A stretch of DNA of 64,000 nt from assembly GCA_025093985.1 (NCBI GenBank), contig JACAAK010000009.1, positions 3,100,001 to 3,164,000 of the forward strand. Reading direction: 5' to 3'. The notes under the pieces are model-generated. The model made no database searches, was not told the origin of the DNA, and saw only the letters and a program-made list of their open reading frames with translations. The position numbers were made by a program, and so were the translations under genes. Positions 45,186-58,300 of this stretch are shown piece by piece. This DNA is from Calvatia gigantea (lineage: Eukaryota; Basidiomycota; Agaricomycetes; Agaricales; Lycoperdaceae). Numbering within the stretch: position 1 is the first letter of the stretch; each line of letters opens with the position of its first letter.

Positions 45186-48100
45186 GCAGAACTCCTAAAG
45201 AACCGATCCCAACTTTAGGAGTCACAACTACCATAAACCAGATTCGACTTCCTACCTCGGAAAACAAAGCGTCGATCTACCTTCCAATACAACTAAAGCA
45301 AAAACCATCCCCCAAAGCAATCTCCCTCACTGCTTTAATCGACTCAGGAGCTCAAGGGAATTTCATCTCCAAGAAATTCGTACAAACACATCAATTCAAA
45401 CGAAACGTAGTTGATCAACTGATCAAAGTTTCTAACGTCGACGGATCACCCAATCAACGAGGATCCATTAATGAATTCATCAATTTAAATGCCGTTATTG
45501 ATGGAAGAGAATGCGATATCAAAGCCTACGTCACCGGCTTAGGGTCCAAAGACCTTATACTAGGATACCCCTGGTTGGAAATGCACAACCTGGATATAAA
45601 CTGGTCGAAGAAAACCTTCAAATGGAGGAATCAAAATCAAATACTACCCCTTATTGCAAAATCTGCAAACGGCCTGATGACTATCAATGAGGTAGTCCTC
45701 GACACCATAGCACAAATGAATCAGGAAGACCAACAAAACATAGATCAAATTGCCCTGAAAATATTCGAAGCAACCATAATGGAAGAAAACGACGACTTAT
45801 CCATTGAAGAACTACAACTATATCTCGAAAACATCGATATGGACTATTTCTCTCTCGAAGATGAGCTAGGATTCAACCTAACCCCCCTCGAACTCAAAAT
45901 TAATGCGAAAATCGCCACTTCTGCGCAATTAAGCAGCAAATATGCCACGGTTAACACCGATAAACTTCCAAAGAAGTTTCACCGGTTCAAACATTTGTTT
46001 GATCCGAAGAAAGCAGAACAATTTCCACCGGATCGACCATATAATCATAAAATCGATCTAAAACCTTCATTCGAACCACAATTGGGGAAAACCTACCCGC
46101 TATCCCCTAAGGAAACCGAAGAACTGCAAACCTTTCTTGACAACAATCTAAAGAAAGGATACATTCGAGAATCTGAGTCACCCATGGCCTCATCCTTCTT
46201 TTTCGTTGGAAAGAAAGATGGCAAACTACAACTACAGTATGTCAAGACTACCATTACCTCAATTTGTATACAGTCAAAAATGCCTACCCTATTCCTATGA
46301 TCACCATGATCATGGACAAACTTAAAGGCGCGAAACTATTCACTAAAATGGACATCCGATTGGGATATAACAACATCCGTATTCGCGAAGAAGACCAATG
46401 GAAAGCAGCTTTCAAAACACCATTAGGACTCTATGAACCAAACATAATGTTCTTCGGAATGTGCAATTCTCCCACCACATTTTAGAAAATAATGGACACC
46501 ATATTCGAGAAAATGCTTCATAAAGGAAAAATCATTATCTATATGGACGATATCCTACTCTTTGCCGAAACCCAGGAAGAACTAGACACATTAACCCTGG
46601 AAGCCCTACAAATTCTAGAGGATAATGACCTCTTCCTGAAACTGGAAAAATGCGAATTTGACAAAACTCGACTTGAATACCTTGGAATGATCATTATGCC
46701 AGATCATATCGAAATGGACGATACCAAACTCAAAGGAATCAACGAATGGCCAGTTCCTAAAACAACTTGAGACGTTCGCAAATTCATGGGATTCTGCAAC
46801 TTCTATCGAAAATTCATTCACCACTATTCAGACATCTCTCGACCCCTGAATACCCTCCTATCGAAAATAAAGAAATTTGAATGGAACCCTACTGCACAAG
46901 ACGCCTTCACAAAACTAAAACTGGAATTCACCAAACGACCAGTATTACAAATGCCGGACCAAACGAAACCTTTCAGCATCGAAACCAATGCCTCGAAATA
47001 TGCATCTGGAGCTGTCCTTACACAAAAGGATACAAATGGTAATAGCCATCCTATCGCTTACCTCTCAAAATCTTTCTCACCTGCAGAAAGGAATTATGAA
47101 GTTCATGACCGAGAACTACTAGCGATAATTCGAGCACTCGAAGAATGGAGACACTACTTGGAAGGATCCCCACATGAAACACTCATTAGGATGGACCACC
47201 AAAACCTAACATTCTGGAGGAAACCTCAGAATATTTCCAGAAGACAAGCCCGTTGGCTTCAATTCCTATCACGATTTAACTTCAAGATTGAACACGTCGC
47301 TGGAACTAAAATCCCAGCCACTGACGCATTATTAAGAAGGCCTGATCACGAAATAGACAATGATGATAATGAAAACATGACAGTCTTAATGGAAGACCTT
47401 TTCCTCAACCAAATAACAGTTCTTCCAGACAAACTATTCATCAATCTAATCGACCCTTCACTCCAGAAGGAGATCACTTCTTCCACTCAATATGACGATA
47501 AATCAATCGAAGCCTTTAAACAATTGCAATCGAATAACCCCAAAACAATCGATTCCAAATATAACTTATTCCCCACTGAAAATGGACATCTATTAACGTT
47601 CGAAGGAAAAGTAGTTATCCTGAACGATCTTCCACTCAAACGGAAAATCATCCAATGATACCATGATCATGTATCTGCTGGACACCCAGGCGAACAAGAA
47701 ACATACCGCCAAGCCAAGCAAGAAGTCTATTGGCCCGGTCTTGCTACCTTCGTCAAAAACTATGTGAAAGGATGCGCACAATGCCAACAATTCAAAATCA
47801 ACAGACATCCAACACACCCCCCACTATAACCCATCGAACCCGCTAAATCCACAAGACCATTCTCACAACTATCAATGGATTTATTAACGGATCTACCAAA
47901 ATCATGCGGATTCGATGCTATCTTGTCTGTGGTGGATCACGGACTTACGAAGGGGGTAATTCTATGCCCAACTTCAAAAAACACCACAGCCAAAGATATC
48001 GCCGACCTATTTTTAGAAAAGGTCTATGCCAGATTCAGTCTTCCGGACAAAATCATCTCTGACAGAGACCCTAGATTCATGGCAAAATTGATGAAAACAC

Positions 48101-48972
48101 TTTTCAAAAGACTTAATGTCAAACAATCATTCTCATCTGCCTTCCATCCACAGTCCGACGGAACGACGGAACGATTTAATCAAGAAATTACAGCCTACTT
48201 GTCAATATACTGCACTCAGAACCCTACCACTTGGGTTGACAACATTCCTACCCTCAAGTTCACACATAATTCAAGGACTCATTCCGACAGAAAGCAAACT
48301 CCATTCGAGTTAATGTATGGAAGCAAACCTCATGGCATACCTACTATTATGGAAGAAACCAAAATAGAATCCACAGAGGAATGGATCAAAGCACTCGATC
48401 AAGCAAGAAGAGAAGCCATCACAGCGCATAAACTAGCTGCTGAACGAATGGAACGGAGAATCACCTCCCACTTCTCTCCTTTTATGCTAGGACAACAAGT
48501 ATGGCTAGAAACATGGAACCTACATCTTCCATTCAAGTCGAAAAAGATATCACCAAAACGACTTGGGCCATATCCCATTACACAAGTCATTTCCCCTTTA
48601 GACTACAGACTAAACCTACCCAAAAATTGGAAGATCCACAATGTGTTCCATGCAACCCTTCTTACTCCTTATTTGGAAAACGACATTCATGGACCGAATT
48701 CGGAATTACCTTCCCCCGAGCTAATTGAAGGAAGTGAAGAATACGAAATCAAAGGAATCCTTAATCACCAAATCAAGAACGGATCACCTCAATACTACGT
48801 CAAGTGGAAAAACTTTAATCATGAAGAAAACTCTTGGGAGACAGAGGAGGAACTAGCTCCCCATGCCTTGACTATTCTCAACGAATACAGGAAGCAACAT
48901 CGATTGAAACCCTTTGACAGAAAATGGGAATTCAAAACCCCAGGACGTATAAAAGTCAAACCATTTCAATGA
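45186..48972 (+). pseudogene. Chromovirus pol (protease, RT, RNase H, integrase, chromodomain)
   Basis: It continues from gag in the -1 frame: retropepsin LIDSGAQGNFISKK (~45338), [21 protein letters not shown] (~46180), a frameshift near 46236, then [25 protein letters not shown] and catalytic IIYMDDILLFA (~46535). RNase H follows with ETNAS where a catalytic Asp is expected (AAT at 46987). Integrase has a zinc region ending CAQCQQF, and D, D and E in SMDLL, ISDRDPRF and TTERFNQE. The chromodomain is EYEIKGILNHQIKNGSPQYY-type ending WETEEEL (~48745-48860). Stops: TAG 46483, TGA 46768, TGA 47656 and TAA 47827, each a C-to-T change of an expected CAG, CGA, CGA and CAA. Integrase and chromodomain are otherwise intact. 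Confidence 0.9.
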
Positions 48973-49143
48973 TAAATCTTCACTCCTCTGGTCATTCCAA
49001 AGGATTCTAGTCTCCTCTCCAAAAATTCCCGCCTCTAAAATCCCAGACAATCCCCACTTTCGACCAAACAAAACTGTTTCAGTCTACCAAAGCATAAAGC
49101 CAGATCCCTATAATTTCCACCACAGCGGCATACTAAATTTCGA

Positions 49144-51228
49144 ATGCCCAGAAATACCAAGGCTAAAGCCCGCCAAATCGCTAAAAGGAAAGCAACAATC
49201 CTTACCAAGTGATCCCCTTCCCCCGAACTATCCACCCCAAACCCTCCTCAACCCAATCTCTTTCGCGATCCCGCTAATGATGTCCCAAGACACCAGCTCG
49301 ATCTCCCTTCCCTCTTCGTCCCTCCCGGAGTCTTCACCCTTGCCGAACTCCAAGCAATGGCCGACAAGCACCCCAACAACCACCTGGAGGTGTTCCACGG
49401 ATGTGGAGAATACATGCGAATCCCCCCTTCCTGGGTCTCCCCATCTTCCCCTAGATTCAATGGGCATGAGCCCCTCTTTTCACAGCAGCCCTATGTGGGC
49501 CCAGGATATTCTGGAGGAATGGGGAGCATCCCCGAAAGAGTGGAGTCCCCCTCCAATGGACTCCTTGACTCTGGAGTCACCCCCGGAAGCCCAGCCCTAC
49601 GTGGACGATGTATGGACTCCCCTCCACAACTCCCCAGTGAAGAATTGGGAGGACCTGCCCTTCAACAAGGAGCTCTTGGACTCCATGGACTGGAACAAGG
49701 CCAGTCACACCTTCTTGCCAGAGTCATACCCACCGTTGCCCTGCCCGATGTCAGGCCAGATCTCACCGACACCGAGATCGCCCTCTCCGCTAAACCAAAG
49801 CCCTCTCAAGGTGTACGACCTCCAACGTCTCGACCAGCAACTGGAGGCAATCCTCCTCCAACCAACTTCTCACACCCAATTCATCCCTCCCCCCTCCGTA
49901 CATTTACCACCCCTGGTAACCCAATCCCTCCACTCGGACCTGTTTCTCCCAAGCTGACCTGAGTCAATGAGCCCACCTCGGAGTATGCCTCCCAAGTTCG
50001 GAACTTGGATGGCAATAAACTACACCCCGTACACGGTGGATTCGCCACCACCACCATCTCTAAGGAGCAATTACTCTGAAACATCCAGAGGGCGCAAGAC
50101 CTTTACGAAAAGGTCTCTAGGGTACAATTATACACCCACGGACTATCTGCCAAAGTGGTCAAGGACATCTTCGCCTATTCCACTCCACCCAGTCCGACCA
50201 AAACGATCTCACTTGGAAACACCCATGAGGAGCTCCTCGCCGAGTCCCTCATCGACTATATCCAACCATGGATCATCGCCTCCAACGCCTCCCCTATCCC
50301 CCTTCCAAACGGTGAATTTGGATCAAAGTCAAATTGGCCTGGACCTCATCAGCTTACTACGGAAGCCATTGGCTGACTGGTGAGCTCGTCCGCTGATTTC
50401 AATCGGATTGGACGAGAGTATTTATTTAACGATGCTCAGCGAGCACACTGGCGCACTATCCGGAACACTTTTATCAGGGTCGACAATCTTTGTTGGAGTT
50501 ATTCCGACGCAACCACTCTCGCCCAATTATTTATCAACTCAGCAGCCTCTAGTGGACTCCCACAGGCTCTCTTCGATTTCAACCACCAAACTCGCCGACC
50601 TAGCGGAGTGGCTCCCCGAGGATCTCCCCACATCTTATCATCCACGGTTCCTTCAGTCCCACTCTCCCATGCTGGCGTCGCCGCTCCCCCTTCCCATTCC
50701 CCGACCAATTGATCAGTCTCGCCTGCTCAAGGAAAATCATCAGCGAGTTCTTCTTCAACTCGAACTTCTGACCCAAAATCCTTCGCTGCAACAGCATCTC
50801 GAGCCAAACACTTACCTAACCCATGCCCTCGAGACACTCCAGAAGCCGCAGCCTCCCAACACTCCCCTCCCTATGATGACAATCAACCCGGGAAGCATAT
50901 TTGCAGAAGATGTAAAATATTGAAGAAGGCCTACATTGGACACTATGCTTCGGATTGCATCTATCAAAAATGCAAAGGTTGCAAGAAAGCGGCGGCAGGC
51001 CATTATACTTACATGTGCCCAAAGTATGTTTGTAAACACTGTGGAAAACTTAACCCCTGACATAGACCTACGGACTGCGACACCAAGCTAGACGAGAAGA
51101 AAGCGGCTGCAAAGAGGGAACAAAAAAGGTTGGAGAACCTTGTTCACCTTACCGAACTTTACGATGGACATGGGGACATGGATGAAGATGGGTACCCAGA
51201 TGACATGTCCATAGTTTTGGCTAAGTAA
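49144..51228 (+). pseudogene. Third ORF of the chromovirus with three zinc knuckles
   Basis: One continuous frame of 695 codons from ATG 49144 to TAA 51226-51228, broken only by TGA at 49210, 49960, 50077, 50374, 50710 and 51058. The N-terminus is basic (MPRNTKAKARQIAKRKAT). Next come LFVPPGVFTLAELQAMADKH and CGEYMRIPPSWV, a long Pro/Ser-rich middle, and a segment KEQLL...NIQRAQDLYEKV. At the C-terminus are three CX2C-X6-9-HX4C motifs (CRRC..HYASDC, CKGC..HYTYMC, CKHC..HRPTDC) between 50905 and 51075, then an acidic tail. I do not recognise a family. Zinc knuckles suggest nucleic-acid binding. Two overlapping ORFs in this stretch (for example 49277-49957) are in another frame and are judged shadows. 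Confidence 0.75.
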
Positions 51229-51256
51229 AAGAGACTTTTCCTCTAGTGGGAGATAA

Positions 51257-51775
51257 TGTTATGACTTCTTATTCTAGCATTATCCTTTTACGGACTTATT
51301 CCTTTCTTGTCCTATTGTTTATTTAACCGTCCATGTATGTACTTTAGTTTACCCTTCTCTTCTTTCCCTTTTTGATACTCTGGATTCGCCATCATTCCCC
51401 TCCCTACCCGATATGGTGTTCATGTTTCCCTTCTTTCATTGCTTCTCTCCCTATATGGTGGATGTTCAACACATCCACATATCCTTTGTCCATTATCTTT
51501 CTTCCGCCTTATCCAGTATAAGTAGTTAGTTAGATACTCATTGTAGTAGACAGTTTGAACTGGCTACCAGCCTCTTATCTTCCACAATCCTCTTGCCTGA
51601 ACTAAGGCCTCGTCTAACAAGTGACTCGCCTTACTTCTTGACCGACTATTATATAGAGACAAGTCCCTGAGTGGATCCCCTCTATATATAGATCCCTGCG
51701 TTAACTCTATTGGGAGTAAGTCTGTATAGATGCCCTTTAGGGAAGACAACCTACAAGGTAAGTGTGTACGTAACA
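51257..51775 (+). repeat. 3' LTR of the chromovirus
   Basis: 519 bp, near-identical to the 5' LTR and preceded by a purine-rich GTGGGAGATAA that may be the polypurine tract. Confidence 0.92.
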
Positions 51776-52003
51776 GCACAGGGTTTTACAGCCTACAGTC
51801 TTTGCCCTTCCTTAGCACTGTGTCTACATACCACCTATCGAAGGCTTTATGCCTTTTCCTCCAGGCCATTTTATGTATACATAGCACAGGCTGATGAACC
51901 TTCGTATCCTCGTGGTGTAGGGTTATGGGCCTTAGTCACTGGCTTTCTACTAGCACAAACTTGCACCTTTCATTAAGTTTACCCACCCTGGCTCATAACC
52001 TTT
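51776..52003. other. Spacer between the two LTR elements
   Basis: About 228 bp between the elements, with no clear gene. Its last four bases, CTTT, are the target duplication of the second element. Confidence 0.5.
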
Positions 52004-52713
52004 TGTGGAGACTGCACGTCAGCTGCCTTCAGAATGGCACCCAATGAGCATCTCACACTAATCAGTCCGCCCTCCAAAGATTTCGTCACCCCAACCATTC
52101 ATCGATCTGTCGCTAATCTGCTCGTTCCTCGCTCACTATACAACCATCCATTTCACCTGCCATACGTTGTGTTTTAGACCACTACCCACTTTAATAAAAT
52201 TTCACTGCACATCTTTCTCATTACCGACATTTTTTTTCTAATTCAGACTCTTCGCCTCTGTAGTTGCACATTCATTCGTTGTGTTTCAAAAATTTCAACA
52301 TTTTACCACAGTTCCCTAGCCTAACCTTCATTATACTAACTCAACTCATTTGCTATACAGATTCAGTATTTGTAGATAACCGTAGAAATTGAACACCGGA
52401 CAAGTTGTCTACAGTATAAATACAGTCGAGCCAGTAGAGGCTCAACACCTAGTAATTGGATACCCACTTTTCTCGCTCTCGAAGTCTCGCTCCGAACTCT
52501 CTCAGCATTGTCTCTCGTTGTCGGTCACTCTCTCGTTGACTCTCAGTCCACACTCGTTCTGAACTCTTGTCTTCAACAACACCATCACTCTCGCTCCTTG
52601 TTCTCTTGTGTTTCCGGCCTCTGTCTCTCCCTTCCTGGACCTGGTTTCAAAGCCTTGTGACTGACGGACGCAGTCACACCCTATTTTTGTTGAACCGCCG
52701 CCTTATCTCTTCA
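52004..52713 (+). repeat. 5' LTR of the second element
   Basis: 710 bp, contains TATAAATACAG near 52415. It differs from the 3' LTR mostly by transitions (for example CACGTCAG versus CACATTGG near the start). Confidence 0.92.
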
Positions 52714-52919
52714 ACTGGAGCCCACCGCGAGGGGCTTCAAACCACTTATTATCCAGGATTCCACAGAACCTCGCTCACGAGGTCACCTTCTCACTCCATA
52801 ACCCGAATAACCTATCCAACAGTACAATCGCAACCGTAGAAGAATTCTTTTCATTTGCACCATCTAATACCAGATCAAATTCTGATATATCCCTGCACTA
52901 GAGCTGGCTTACATCATCC

Positions 52920-55364
52920 ATGGCCTCACAGGAACCCTTTCGACTCGACTTTGCTCATGACGGTGATGTCTATGCTGGCATCGTTTCCCAAGGACCCATA
53001 TCCCCACCTCAAAATGAAGCTGGACCCAGCAACCGACCACTAGCACCATGTCCCGATCACCCCCATCCTCCAACATCTCCACGACAACAGCAACAACCAC
53101 CAGCCTACAACCAGGGCAATGCACATCCAGGACCGCTGCAACCACAAGCTCCACCCGGATTACACCAGCGTCCTCCAACACCACCGTGGCATGGTGGCCA
53201 TGCTCGCCCTTCTCTGAACCCAGTACGATGGGATGCCTACCCAACTCGACATGCCCGATTCCCTTCACCACCAAAACGCTACTACCAGGCTCCTCCCCCA
53301 CCAGCTCCTGTCTGCTACATGCCCAGCCCCTACGACCGATCGGCACCTCATTTCGACGGACAGCCTCGATCCCTCAAACGTTTTTTTGACAAGATTGAAA
53401 TCCTAGGACGCGAGTGCAACGTTGCACCTCAGGACCTGATAACCCACACTCTGCGATATCTAGACAGCCGAGATGAAGAAATTTGGAGAGGACCAGCTGT
53501 AAATGCACAAGGAGACTGGAATCTGTTTAAAAACAAGATTATCTCGTACTACCCTGGAGCTGAAGATGAACACCGATACATAATTACAGACCTAGAAATC
53601 ATAGCTGAGAACCAAGCTGTGATCCCGATGAGAGACCGCTTCCAATTCGGCAAGTACTACTGCCAATTCGTAACTAAATCTGACTGGCTACTGGCTCGAG
53701 GAGTCATATCACGACGAGAACAGAGCAAGCAATTCCTGTCAGGACTCCACATAGATTTCTGCAACCAAGTTCGCATTCAACTCCACTTCAGTGACCCTCT
53801 CCACCCACTCAACGACACATGGCCAATGACAGATATTGAACATGCGGCAAGGTTCTTACTCAACAGCGACAATGGTGGAGCTCCTCTAGCCCTTCCCTCA
53901 TTTTCAAATCATACAGCACCCTCATATTTGACTGCACCTGCTCCACAACCACCTCGGGAAACATTTGACATGTCATCCATTGAACATTTCCTCATATCTG
54001 ATACCTTCCTCAACAAGCTAGCCAGAAAACTCAGACACTCAGCCCAAGGCCCATCACCAGTCCCTAATTATAACTTGTATCAACACCTGCCACCACCTGA
54101 CTGCAAATTCTGCTCAAACTTGGACCACTACCTGTGATCATGTCAAGAGCTTTCGAAGTACATCCAACAAGGCCTATGCATCCGAGATCACACCAATTGC
54201 ATCTGCCTCCCAGATGGCACCTTAGTTACCCCACAAATCGCACCAGGACAAAACATCAAGGAACGTATTGACAACTGGCACCGCTCTTGCTCAGCACCCC
54301 CTCCTATCATCCAAACCATTATCCTCGAAGCCGTACCCACTCCCTCACAAACACCACAACCGCCTATATCCTCCCACATATCCTCACACTTCAACGCCAC
54401 TATACAAGAAGAGCAGGAACTACAAATACTCAATACGGTCACAATGGTGGCACTTAAATGCAAGGAAGAGATCCAGAACTGCAACAAAGGTGCTACCAAG
54501 GCTCAAAGTACTCCAAGGGCCACCAGCCAATCATCAAACAAGCCAAAGCCAAGCCCTGGAACACAAACAGATCAATTCCCAACTCCGGCCAACCCAACCA
54601 TGTCTTCACCAAAACATACCACGCCTGTACCACTGACCTTGAACCAGCCGCAATATCGTTACTCGACACCCATAGAAGATCCTACCCTTAATCAGAATGT
54701 CATACAACGCAGCCTCAATACCCCATTTTCGATAACACTCCGAGAATTCTACTCTGCTGCACCCGAAGCACGAAAGTACATCAAAGACCAGCTCACTACA
54801 TGATGTATACCCACTGGACCCACAGCTACCATTTTAGCTTATGAGGAAGTACGTTCTGATGATATTGACATTCCCCATTCCTTGTTCCTCCACCAGCAAT
54901 CCCTACCCGGCTCTCTCATAGTAGCCAACCAAGTCGAAGAACTACGAACGATACCCTTAGAGCTCAATGGGAAGCTCACGGTTGATGCTATACTCGATGA
55001 GGGATCTCAGATTACAGCAATTAGAAGGGACATTTGGGAAAAGCTTACGTTCCCTCTCCTTTCCACTCAAACTATGGTCATGGAAGCTGCTAATTCATCC
55101 AAGGACTCCACGCTAGGCCTTCTTTGAGACCTCCCAGCTCGCATCGGTCACAGCACATTCTACCTACAAGTCCAAGTTGTTGAAAACGCGTCATACGAAA
55201 TGCTACTCGGCCATCCATTCCTTACACTTACTGAAGCCCGAACACACCACTACACCAATGGCGACTCACACCTCACACTCATTGATCCCAATACCCATGA
55301 TACCTTCACTATACCAACCAGACCATGTATCCGCCACTCCCTTCAGTCCAGCTCGGGTTTTTAA
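52920..55364 (+). pseudogene. Gag and protease of the second element
   Basis: One frame from ATG 52920 to TAA 55362-55364. Gag: a Pro-rich N-terminus, then a capsid-like core (HFDGQPRSLKRFFDKIEIL; WNLFKNKIISYYPGAEDEH; FCNQVRIQLHF). A zinc knuckle CKFCSNLDHYL-(TGA)-SC has CX2CX4HX4C spacing with the stop inside it. The protease is LTVDAILDEGSQITAIRRD, with D-x-G-S as active-site motif, then MLLGHPFL. In-frame stops at 54135, 54801 and 55125 are all TGA. Gag would assemble the particle and the protease would process it. Confidence 0.88.
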
Positions 55365-58300
55365 ATATTGATGATTCGGCCGCTATCAGTCGAGGAGATT
55401 CCACATCACATGATCCACCTTCCTTATCCGTTGACACACTATCCTGCTACATGATCTCTCTGCTTGCTTTCACTTCCTCATCATTCTCCCCTATCAACAA
55501 ACCTCAAGAAATATATGACATCACCTTCCCTAATATTATAAACTATGTACACCATATTGAAGCTTCAAGTCTCGCCTACAAGAAAGTTGCAAACCGAATA
55601 CGACCAGTTGCAACCACCCTTCCCGAAAATTTTCGCATTGTGCGACGAATTCCCTGTGACCCATTAGAAAACATGCCTAAGCTCCCTACTCATCCTCCCG
55701 ACTTCACACCAAGCTTACGCTACACTCTAGAATGCAAAGAGGCTATGCAGGTTAACAAAGAGAATTTCTTATTGGATGAGGAGGAAAAGCTTGTACACCA
55801 CCTTATCAAGGTGCAAGAACTTGCCTTCACATGGTCTGAGGAGGAGAAGGGAAAGTTCTCAGATGAGTATTTCGACCCCGTCACTATCCCCACCATCGAA
55901 CACGTTCTCTGGGTATGCAAGAATATACCAATACCATCCGGAATCTACCACCAAGTCGTTGAAATCATCAAAGCGAAGATTACAGCCAGTGTTTATGAAC
56001 CATCCAACTCATCCTATTGATCATGATGGTTTTGTGTACTCAAGAAGGATGGGAAATCACTACGGCTCGTACACGACTTACAGCCGCTCAACACCATCAT
56101 GATTAAGGACAGTGGACTGCCACCTACTGTAGAACACTATGCAGAGTCATTTGGAGGACAAGGATGCTACACTGTTTTTGACTTATTTGTTGGATTTGAT
56201 CAGTGCTCACTAGCACCTGAATCTAGAGACCTCACAACATTCCAATGCCCAGTTGGCACCCTTCACCTCACCTCTATCCCAATGGGTTACACCAACTCCA
56301 TGCAAATTCAACAAGGTGACCTCGCACACCTTCTCCAACCCGAAATCCCTCACATCACCATGCCCTTTGTTGACGATGTACCTGTCAAGGGACCCACAAC
56401 TCGTTATGAAACTGCAGACAGCTTCGAAGTGATCCCCGAAAACCCCAACATATGAAGATTTGTATGGGAACACCTCAACAATGTCAGCTGAGTCCTCCAA
56501 CACATCAAACATGCAGGGGGGACCTTCTCAGCTAAGAAATCCCACTTCTGCACCCCATCTGCTCTCATCGTCGGACACCTTTGTACTTATGAAGGTCGCT
56601 TGCCAGATACTGCCAGAGTCCAGAAAGTAGTTGACTGGCCACCATGCAGGAACATTACGGAGATAAGGGGGTTCCTTGGGACGTTAGGGACTATCCAGAT
56701 GTTTATCAAGGACTTCGCAGCTATCTCAAGGCCGTTAGTTCACCTGACAAAGAAAGAGGTTGAATTCGAGTTTATGGAGGAACACCAAGCTGCTATGGAT
56801 GAACTCAAGACACTTGCACAAAACTCACCTGCTATCCGAGCTATCAACTACTCAAGCCCTAACAAAGTCACACTCGCAGTCGACATCTCCCATATCGCAG
56901 TCAGCTACATTCTCTCACAACAAGGCAACCACAACAAACACTATCCATCAAGATTCGGCTCAATCACACTCAATGATCACGAATCACGATACTCACAAGC
57001 AAAGCTGGAGTTATTTGGTATATTCCGAGCACTAAAGGATGTCAAGATTTGGATTATAGGAGTGAAGGATCTAGTTGTGGAAGTCGACGCGAAGTACATC
57101 AAAGGGATGATTAACAACCCCGACATCCAGCCAAATGCCACAATGAACTGATGGATTGCAGCCACCCTCCTCTTCGACTTTCGCCTCCGACACATTCCCG
57201 GGTGAGAACATGGCCCTGACAGACTCTCGCGACACCCTCGAGCACCAGAAGACCCAGTGGTCAATGATGACTATGAAAAATGGATTGACTCTGCCAACGC
57301 CTTCACCCTCTCAGCGCAAAACCAGCACGCAGTACGGCAGCACAGCTATATCACCAAGGACGATACCTGGTGGCCAGAAACTTGCAATACGTTCGCAATC
57401 GAATTCCTCAATGAAATTGGGCCAGTACAAGCCACTCTACAGCAACTCGGATGACCTCCTCTAACCACCACTAATCCCTCAACCTCCCCTGTCGAGATCC
57501 TCACCAATGCAAACACCGACACACCCCTACCTTTGACCCCAACAATCCTGTGCTCCGAAAAGGCCAAAACGCGTGATCTTGAACTTCAACAAGTCCATGC
57601 GTTCCTCGAGGACCTCAAATGACCACAAGGCATCTCTGAAGATACCTTCAAGCGCTTTGTGCAGATTGCGGCCGGATTCTTTGCTAGAGATGGAAAACTA
57701 TGGAAGAAGGATAATAGGAATAAGCACAAACTGGTGATAGAGGAAGGGAGAAGATATGAGCTTATACGGCAAGCACACGATGAACTCGGGCATAAGGGCA
57801 TATTCACCACTCATATCCATCTTTTAGAATGCTTCTGGTGGCCAGATCTCGACTGTGACGTGCACTGGTTCATCAAGACATGCCACGAATGTCAAACACG
57901 CCTCACACACCACTTCCACATTCCCCCAACTGTCCCAACACCCCTCTCGCTCTTTCACAAAGCCTACATTGATACAATGTTCATGCCACGTGCAAACGGC
58001 TACCGCTACATCGTTCACGCCCACTGTTCACTCTCCTCATACCTGGAATGGAGGATGCTCTGAGCTGAAAACGCCCGCTCACTCGGAACCTTTATATTTG
58101 AAGATATACTATGCAGATGGGGAGCTATTGAAGAAATCGTCACAGACAATGGCCCAGCATTTGTACAAGCCACGGAGTACCTCTTAGCAAGATACAAGAT
58201 CAACCATATCCGCATCTCGCCCTACAACTCCCATGCAAATGGCCCTGTTGAACGAAGACACTTCGACGTTCATGAAGCACTCATAAAGGTAGCAGAAGGG

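Larger units (their letters stand above)
42257..51775 (+). mobile_element. Ty3/gypsy chromovirus-type LTR retrotransposon, inactivated
   Basis: LTRs at 42257-42774 and 51257-51775 bound gag, protease-RT-RNase H-integrase with a C-terminal chromodomain, and a third ORF. The order PR-RT-RH-IN defines Ty3/gypsy, and the chromodomain defines a chromovirus. Flanking bases GCATG and GCACA could be a decayed 5-bp target duplication. The coding regions carry many stop codons and at least one internal frameshift in RT, so it is not autonomous. The LTRs remain very similar, so insertion is not ancient. Confidence 0.93.

Noticed and set aside
49277..49957. Long Ser/Pro-rich ORF overlapping the third ORF of the chromovirus
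   Set aside because: It lies in a different frame from the continuous 49144-51228 frame that ends in zinc knuckles. Its start cuts across the meaningful stretch LFVPPGVFTLAELQAMADKH, so it is a shadow.
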